This document shows positions 8,392 to 12,386 of a DNA stretch of 12,386 bases, piece after piece. The position numbers and the translations under genes were made by a program. The DNA lies in NCBI GenBank assembly GCA_017378975.1, contig JAFNXT010000043.1, positions 1 through 12,386 of the forward strand, read 5' to 3'. Origin of the DNA: Oscillospiraceae bacterium (GTDB lineage: Bacteria > Bacillota > Clostridia > Oscillospirales > Oscillospiraceae). Numbering within the stretch: the stretch's first letter is position 1; each line of letters begins with the position of its first letter. The notes under the pieces were generated by a model. The model did no database searches, was not told the DNA's origin, and saw nothing but the letters and a program-made list of their open reading frames with translations.

Positions 8392-8420
8392 ATCATACCA
8401 TACCCCCCCGGTCCCTGCAA
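8392..8420 (-). promoter_or_regulatory. Extended -10 promoter of the giant gene, with a G7 tract in the spacer
   Basis: On the minus strand TTGCAG (8415-8420) is followed by a 17-base spacer and TATGAT (8392-8397), which is immediately preceded by TGG, giving an extended -10 (TGnTATGAT). The transcript would start near 8385, with a leader of about 50 bases containing the AAGGAG site. The spacer includes seven consecutive G residues (8403-8409). Confidence 0.65.
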
Positions 8421-8477
8421 TACCGCACACAGGATCCGGTGCATTTTCTTACGATTTTTTTGCACAGATCGACACTC

Positions 8478-9143
8478 CTACCCCACCGCCGCCTTCAGCT
8501 TCTCCAGCGCCCGTTTCTCGATCCTGGACACATAGCTCCGGCTGATGCCGGTGACCTGCGCCACCTGCCGCTGACGCAGGGGCGTGCCGCCGTCCAGTCC
8601 ATACCGGAGCCGGATCACCTGGCGCTCCTGTTCCGTCAGACACCGCTCCACCGCCTGCCCCAATCGGGACAGCTGATCCCGGCGGATATGGTCGGCCTGC
8701 AGATCCGTCTCGTCCGCCACCACCTCCATCAGCGACAGCGCCGCCCCATCGGCTCCGGTCTCGATGATCTCCGACAGGGACACGTCCTGACTGGTCTTCC
8801 GCTGGGCACGGAACCACATGAGGATCTCATTCTCCACACACCGTGCCGCGTAAGTGGCCAGCCTTGCCCCCTTGGACCCATCGAAGGTAGAGATCCCCTT
8901 GATCAGCCCGATGGTCCCGATCGACACCAGATCGTCCTGCTCAGCGGTCTGGGCGTAATACTTCTTGGTGATATGGACCACCAGCCGCAGGTTCCGTTCG
9001 ATCAGCACGTTCCGTGCCTCCAGATCCCCCTGCGCGAAACGTTCCAGATACATCCGCTCCTCCTTTGCCGTCAAGGGTCTGGGGAAACTCCCGGCAGAGA
9101 GCCCCAGAGGGAACGCCAGCAACATCAACAGCCCACCCAGCAC
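8478..9143 (-). CDS. sigK: RNA polymerase sporulation sigma factor SigK (pro-sigma-K type)
   Basis: A 221-residue sigma-70-family protein. The start is taken as GTG at 9143 because a perfect GGAGGT lies 7 bases upstream and the resulting N-terminus fits the family; the frame stays open further upstream but runs back through a terminator. Residues 1-17 are a hydrophobic stretch (LGGLLMLLAFPLG) resembling the membrane-associated pro-sequence that SpoIVFB removes from pro-sigma-K. The family-typical SFPRPLTAKEE junction follows. Region 2 (about 45-115) shows ARNVLIERNLRLV, QDDLVSIGTIGLIKG and LATYAARCVENEILM. Region 4 (about 165-217) ends in the helix-turn-helix GISRSYVSRIEKRALEKL. SigK directs late mother-cell genes (coat, cortex, spore release). 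The gene is uninterrupted, with no skin-like element. SigE is the nearest alternative, but the pro-sequence type and the SFPRPL junction favour SigK. No convincing promoter is seen in the short leader. Confidence 0.88.
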   Translation of the reverse strand: MLGGLLMLLAFPLGLSAGSFPRPLTAKEERMYLERFAQGDLEARNVLIERNLRLVVHITKKYYAQTAEQDDLVSIGTIGLIKGISTFDGSKGARLATYAARCVENEILMWFRAQRKTSQDVSLSEIIETGADGAALSLMEVVADETDLQADHIRRDQLSRLGQAVERCLTEQERQVIRLRYGLDGGTPLRQRQVAQVTGISRSYVSRIEKRALEKLKAAVG

Positions 9144-9150
9144 AGGCAAC

Positions 9151-9156
9151 ACCTCC
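9151..9156 (-). promoter_or_regulatory. Ribosome binding site that decides the sigK GTG start
   Basis: On the minus strand this reads GGAGGT, 7 bases before the GTG at 9143. No other start codon nearby in this frame has a comparable site, so it selects the 221-residue form. Confidence 0.8.
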
Positions 9157-9205
9157 ACTGTGAGCCTATTCCCCCCAGCCCGTCCCTTTTCCCCCGGGAC
9201 AGGCA

Positions 9206-9248
9206 GAAAAACAAAAAACTCCGGTACGCCATCTCTGGCATACCGGAG
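9206..9248 (-). terminator. Intrinsic terminator of the YwaF-family gene
   Basis: On the minus strand a 12-base-pair stem (9237-9248 with 9219-9230, arm CTCCGGTATGCC, one U-G pair) with a 6-base loop is followed directly by TTTTTTGTTTTTC. It begins 26 bases after the TGA of the membrane-protein gene. It separates that gene from sigK, leaving only about 60 bases for any sigK promoter. Confidence 0.92.
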
Positions 9249-9274
9249 CACCATGTATGGATATGATCCGGGCC

Positions 9275-10066
9275 TCACGCCCGGGCAAAGGCTTCCTTCT
9301 TCGCCTCGCTCCGCATCCCCACCGTATAGTAGATCTGGTAATACGAAACGATGTAGATCACGAACAGGCCCACCACGCCCAGAGGGTACCACACAGGGCT
9401 TCCATCCACCAAATCAAAGAGGATGTCGTAGGGCGTACCGTGGCCGGCCATCAGGAACATATAGTTGTAATCCAGCAGTACGTTGGCGGTATACGCCGCC
9501 ACACAGAAGCCGGCCAGGATCCCCAGCGTGATGGGGATGTTGCGCTTTTTCATGCTGGCAAGACCGGCGAACATGATGTACAGGGAGCTGAAGCCGGAGA
9601 TGCAATGGGTGATGCCGGACACCACGTTGTCGAAGGACAGCACCGGATAGGTCCCATAGTTGTTACCGGCGAAATAGGTGCCCATGACCGCGCCCAGCAG
9701 ACCGAAGATCATGACGAAGTCCAAAGCGGACTCCTTGACCCGGCCCTTGGAGAAGGCCGCCAGAGGGATCGTGATCAGCTGGATGCTGCACAGGAACAAA
9801 GGCAGGTCATAGAGGAAGTGCCAGGGATCCGCGCCACGGATGGACAGCATGACGATCTTGAACAGCTCGAAGCCGTCGATCAGGAGCGCCGCCCAGATCA
9901 GGACCTTGCCCTTATCCTTACGGTCTTTGTACTTACGGCCCAGCAGGACCGCACAAGCGAACATGATCACGATCAGCGACGTGACGAAGGTAAGATGTTG
10001 CCAGGACATATAGCCCTCAGCCGGACGGGAATACCCCCCGAACCCAAAAAACTCTTTGATACTCAT
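9275..10066 (-). CDS. ywaF: YwaF / TP0381-family integral membrane protein
   Basis: A 263-residue polytopic membrane protein with about seven hydrophobic segments (near 24-43, 54-74, 84-104, 115-134, 147-170, 177-199 and 226-249). The family call rests on YDLPLFLCSIQL in the third segment, the THCISGFS segment, and DYNYMFL (199-205) before the last segment, all typical of YwaF/TP0381 (TMEM164-like) proteins; it is made from memory. No biochemical function is established for the family. The start MSIKEFFGFGG at 10066 is preferred: GGGGAG lies 6 bases upstream, it fits the family N-terminus, and the in-frame ATG at 10150 overlaps the predicted -10 box. The gene is flanked by terminators and so is probably transcribed alone. 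The symbol is meant at family level, not as proof of orthology with the Bacillus gene. Confidence 0.82.
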   Translation of the reverse strand: MSIKEFFGFGGYSRPAEGYMSWQHLTFVTSLIVIMFACAVLLGRKYKDRKDKGKVLIWAALLIDGFELFKIVMLSIRGADPWHFLYDLPLFLCSIQLITIPLAAFSKGRVKESALDFVMIFGLLGAVMGTYFAGNNYGTYPVLSFDNVVSGITHCISGFSSLYIMFAGLASMKKRNIPITLGILAGFCVAAYTANVLLDYNYMFLMAGHGTPYDILFDLVDGSPVWYPLGVVGLFVIYIVSYYQIYYTVGMRSEAKKEAFARA

Positions 10067-10072
10067 CCCGCT

Positions 10073-10078
10073 CTCCCC
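10073..10078 (-). promoter_or_regulatory. Ribosome binding site of the YwaF-family gene
   Basis: On the minus strand this reads GGGGAG, 6 bases before the ATG at 10066. The match is moderate. It supports the shorter of the possible starts; the in-frame ATG codons at 10150 and 10117 have no comparably placed site. Confidence 0.5.
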
Positions 10079-10138
10079 GAACGACGACCTGCGTCCGGGT
10101 CCTCTCTTTCTTTCCATCGTTCCAAAGCGGACTGTGTC

Positions 10139-10167
10139 ATCATACTCCATCTTTTGCCGATAAGCAA
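10139..10167 (-). promoter_or_regulatory. Promoter of the YwaF-family gene
   Basis: On the minus strand TTGCTT (10162-10167) is followed by a 17-base spacer and TATGAT (10139-10144). It lies just past the terminator of the preceding gene and downstream of an A/T-rich block that could act as an UP element. The predicted transcript starts near 10132 and has a leader of about 65 bases. Confidence 0.6.
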
Positions 10168-10176
10168 CCTGTTTTG

Positions 10177-10198
10177 TAACAAATTTTCACTTTTGTTA
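10177..10198. promoter_or_regulatory. Candidate operator: inverted repeat TAACAAA-N8-TTTGTTA
   Basis: A perfect 7-base inverted repeat with an 8-base spacer. Its centre lies about 55 bases upstream of the predicted transcription start of the YwaF-family gene, just outside the -35 box. That position suits an activator better than a repressor. The block is A/T-rich, so chance palindromes are more likely here than elsewhere in the window. Confidence 0.35.
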
Positions 10199-10205
10199 AA
10201 GTTTT

Positions 10206-10244
10206 GTAATAATATCAAAAGGGCTGTCGCCGAAGCGACAGCCC
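10206..10244 (-). terminator. Intrinsic terminator of the right-edge gene
   Basis: On the minus strand a perfect 10-base-pair stem (10235-10244 with 10221-10230, arm GGGCTGTCGC) has a stable TTCG tetraloop. It is followed by TTTTGATATTATT and starts 7 bases after the TGA stop. Confidence 0.88.
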
Positions 10245-10251
10245 TCTTGTA

Positions 10252-12386
10252 TCATTTACCGAACATACCGCCGAGGAACCAGTCGAAGACCTTCCTCATC
10301 AGGGTCACAGCCGCCTCGACCGCCTGCCCGATATGGTCCCACACGGGTCCGGCGCTCCTGCGGACCCGGAAGCTCTGGGTGGCATCCGGCACGGCAGTGC
10401 TCACCGGTAGACCGTCCCGGTCCTCCACCGAGGTGCCCTCCGCCAGGATCAGCACCGCGCCGGACAGGACCAGCTCCACCGTATCGCCGTAGCCCGTTCT
10501 GGGCACGTCCACGGGACGAAGCTCCACCACCCGGTCGGATCTGTGGGCCACCGCCTGATAGGTGACGGTGTCCACACCTTCGATGCCACGGACCTGCACC
10601 TTCAGGGTCAGGCCCTTGGGGTCGGTGACGATGACAGGTGCCGGATACTCCACCAGGATCCTGGTGTCGGACAGATCCCGCACTGTGCCGTCGGTCCGGT
10701 CCGTCCGGATCTGGACGCTCTGGGCCACCATGGTCTCCAGGGTCACCCGATCCGTCCGGGGCAGTACCTTGGACAGCTTCAGGGTCTGTCCCACGTTGAA
10801 CAAATGACCGTCACCGTAGGTGCGGATCACATCCCCCAGCTCCAACGTCACGGAGGCCATATCGCCGGGCAGGTCCACCGCCACGGCATACACCGCCGTA
10901 TGCCTGCCCTCCAGTCGCTGGAAGGTCAGCTCCTTCTCCACCGGCACGGTCTGATCGTCCGCATAGCGGATCTGGGCCGTCACCGGCAGTGTGGACCGCC
11001 GGAAGGACTTCTCCAGAAGGATCTCACCGTAGCGCACCCGTACCACCAGTCTGGTCTGAGAGCCACGCTCCAGCGACAGTCCGGCTTCCTCCACGGTGCC
11101 CTGCCCGGTCTTATCCACCGTCAGCTCCGCCGTGGGGACCCGGGTATCGACACCGATGAGCGCGCTGTCCACCACAGATCCGAAGGGATCGAAGAACTGT
11201 TCCGGCGTGCGGAAAGTCACCGCTTCGTCCGCATACAGGCTCAGGGGCAGGTCGGACAGGAAGTAAAGCGTCCCATCCTCACAACGCTCCAGCGCCATGC
11301 CCAGCTGTTCGGTAGCTTCGGGCCGCTCCATGGTCACGGTGGCCATGATGTTCTGCAGGACCTTGGCACGGACCTCCTTCGGGAAGGTCAGGCGCATGGC
11401 CACACGGTAGCCGCCCTCCTTCCGGGGCACCAGCTCCAGCTCCGCAGTCCGGGCGGCGGCTCTTGCCACCTCCAGCGTATCCCGTTGGGCGATGTCGGTG
11501 GACAGCACCTGCCGCCCGTCGGCGGTGGTGATCACGGTGCCCTCCGGCACGTCCACCCGCTGGCCCACACGGAACCGCTTGGTCAGCTCCTCCTTGGCGA
11601 AGGACACATCCCCGGCGCAGGCGTAGGTCACCACGGTGGTGCCGTCCACCACACGCATGGTCTCATAGGCCAGCGTCAGCACCGTGGAAGTCTCCAGCGT
11701 TGCCGTGGAAGCCTGTTCGATCACCTCCACCGTGGTCCCGGCGAGGCTCGCTTCCTCCAGCGGCACCCGGAAGGTCAGATCCACCTTCAGCACGGTGCCG
11801 GAAGGCTTCATGCCGCCCTCCAGATACACCCGACTGCTGTCGATCCGCAGGTCCGTATCCAGCTCCAGGAGCTGGGCTTCCTTCAGGGCAGGATCGGTCA
11901 GGATCCCGTCATAGACCCGGATCACGCCGCCGTCGCCCTCGCAGGCGATCGCGCCGCTGATCAGGCTGTAGGTGATGACGGCATGGTCCGGCAGGTCCAC
12001 AGGCTCCGCCTGGAACATGACCGTCCGCTCATCCGCCATCCCCGTCAGGTCGGCCCGGAGGGTGGTGATCTCCTCCCTGCCGTCCTTCAGCGTCCTCTGC
12101 CGAAGCATCACATAGACCTCGCCCTCATGGTCCACCGCCTCCGGGAAGGAGACGTACACCGTGGGCCGGCCATCCCGGATGCCGATCCAGGGAGCCGTGG
12201 TAGCTTTCAGCTTCTCATAGATGATATCCAGTTGGGAGGCATCCTCCAGAACGGTGGTCACATCGTTCTCCAGATAGTCCCCTTCCGCCGTCACCAGCAC
12301 ATATTCGTTCTCATTGAGGACGATGCCCTTTTGGAAAGCGAAGAGCTTCCCGATTTCTTCCCGCTCCAGTTCCAGAGCCTCCGCCC
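10252..12386 (-). CDS. Large protein of unknown function, C-terminal 710 residues (partial, runs off the right edge)
   Basis: The frame is open to the window edge (first visible residues AEALELEREEIGKLFAFQKG), so the true start is outside; the ATG at 12300 is internal. I do not recognise the family. The sequence is rich in V, T, E, D and L with alternating strand patterns and only three Cys, as in extracellular all-beta proteins. By eye it divides into about five diverged modules of 120-128 residues. One landmark is a hydrophobic strand ending [FY]-[PGR] (TVYVSFPEAV, VDLTFRVPL, MRLTFPKEV, VRVRYGEIL, LVEYPAPVI). A second strand pattern such as AEPVDLPDHAVITYSL or AVAVDLPGDMASVTL usually follows. 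The protein ends in an amphipathic helix (VWDHIGQAVEAAVTLMRKVF and onward, with DWFLGG). No membrane segment, catalytic motif or wall-sorting signal is visible. A secreted or surface-displayed structural role is a guess. Confidence 0.8.
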   Translation of the reverse strand, partial: AEALELEREEIGKLFAFQKGIVLNENEYVLVTAEGDYLENDVTTVLEDASQLDIIYEKLKATTAPWIGIRDGRPTVYVSFPEAVDHEGEVYVMLRQRTLKDGREEITTLRADLTGMADERTVMFQAEPVDLPDHAVITYSLISGAIACEGDGGVIRVYDGILTDPALKEAQLLELDTDLRIDSSRVYLEGGMKPSGTVLKVDLTFRVPLEEASLAGTTVEVIEQASTATLETSTVLTLAYETMRVVDGTTVVTYACAGDVSFAKEELTKRFRVGQRVDVPEGTVITTADGRQVLSTDIAQRDTLEVARAAARTAELELVPRKEGGYRVAMRLTFPKEVRAKVLQNIMATVTMERPEATEQLGMALERCEDGTLYFLSDLPLSLYADEAVTFRTPEQFFDPFGSVVDSALIGVDTRVPTAELTVDKTGQGTVEEAGLSLERGSQTRLVVRVRYGEILLEKSFRRSTLPVTAQIRYADDQTVPVEKELTFQRLEGRHTAVYAVAVDLPGDMASVTLELGDVIRTYGDGHLFNVGQTLKLSKVLPRTDRVTLETMVAQSVQIRTDRTDGTVRDLSDTRILVEYPAPVIVTDPKGLTLKVQVRGIEGVDTVTYQAVAHRSDRVVELRPVDVPRTGYGDTVELVLSGAVLILAEGTSVEDRDGLPVSTAVPDATQSFRVRRSAGPVWDHIGQAVEAAVTLMRKVFDWFLGGMFGK

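Noticed and set aside
8433..8470. Hairpin between sigK and the giant gene as a terminator
   Set aside because: The stem is two short parts (GATC and GTGCA) with a bulge and a 17-base loop, and there is no T tract after it on the minus strand. Too weak to call.
8265..9266. Plus-strand 333-codon open frame opposite sigK
   Set aside because: It is antisense to the recognisable SigK, runs across the terminator at 9206-9248, and has a low-complexity Q, H, P, R-rich translation.
9249..9268. CATATCCATACAT as a SigE-type promoter for sigK
   Set aside because: The -35-like CATAT and -10-like CATACAT are adjacent rather than about 14 bases apart, and the transcript would run into the terminator at 9206-9248.
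9144..9392. Upstream extension of sigK to an ATG at 9392 (304 residues)
   Set aside because: It would overlap the end of the membrane-protein gene and pass through its strong terminator. The extra residues look non-coding, and GGAGGT marks the GTG at 9143.
10067..10150. Longer start of the YwaF-family protein at 10150
   Set aside because: The ATG overlaps the predicted -10 box (10139-10144) and has no ribosome site; the extra 28 residues are polar and unlike the family.
9257..10492. Plus-strand 411-codon open frame opposite the membrane-protein gene
   Set aside because: It overlaps a clear YwaF-family gene and the terminator and promoter at 10139-10244; its translation looks like no protein family.

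Overview
The window reads as chromosomal DNA of a GC-rich, spore-forming low-GC-phylum (Firmicutes/Clostridia) bacterium, most likely a gut Oscillospiraceae/Ruminococcaceae relative. The reasons are a SigK-type sporulation sigma factor, strong AGGAGG-type ribosome sites, Gram-positive signal peptides, and a giant secreted protein built from GLUG-type beta-helix repeats and C-x-C-G knuckles of a kind familiar from gut Clostridia. The taxonomy is an inference from gene content and composition only.

All five genes lie on the minus strand, so transcription runs right to left. From right to left: (1) 10252-12386, the C-terminal 710 residues of a large protein of unknown function whose start lies outside the window; I read it as about five divergent ~125-residue beta-rich modules plus a C-terminal amphipathic helix, closed by a good intrinsic terminator. 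(2) 9275-10066, a YwaF/TP0381-family integral membrane protein with its own promoter, a candidate operator upstream and a very good terminator. (3) 8478-9143, sigK, with a GTG start set by a perfect GGAGGT site. (4) 309-8336, a 2675-residue secreted protein with its own extended -10 promoter. It carries six beta-helix modules, two C-x2-C-G knuckles, five tandem 26-residue H/C-x-C-G/H repeats and a duplicated C-terminal domain. (5) 1-126, the signal peptide and first residues of another secreted protein, behind a near-consensus promoter.

The genes look mostly monocistronic: convincing terminators follow genes 1 and 2, a hairpin follows gene 4, and promoters can be seen before genes 2, 4 and 5. 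Only sigK lacks both an obvious promoter and an obvious terminator. No stretch longer than 300 bases lacks a gene. I see no tRNA, rRNA, CRISPR array, insertion sequence or phage gene. The most noteworthy material is the cell-surface architecture: the metal-knuckle repeats, the shortening series of beta-helix modules, the poly-G tract inside the giant gene's promoter, and the unrecognised modular protein at the right edge.
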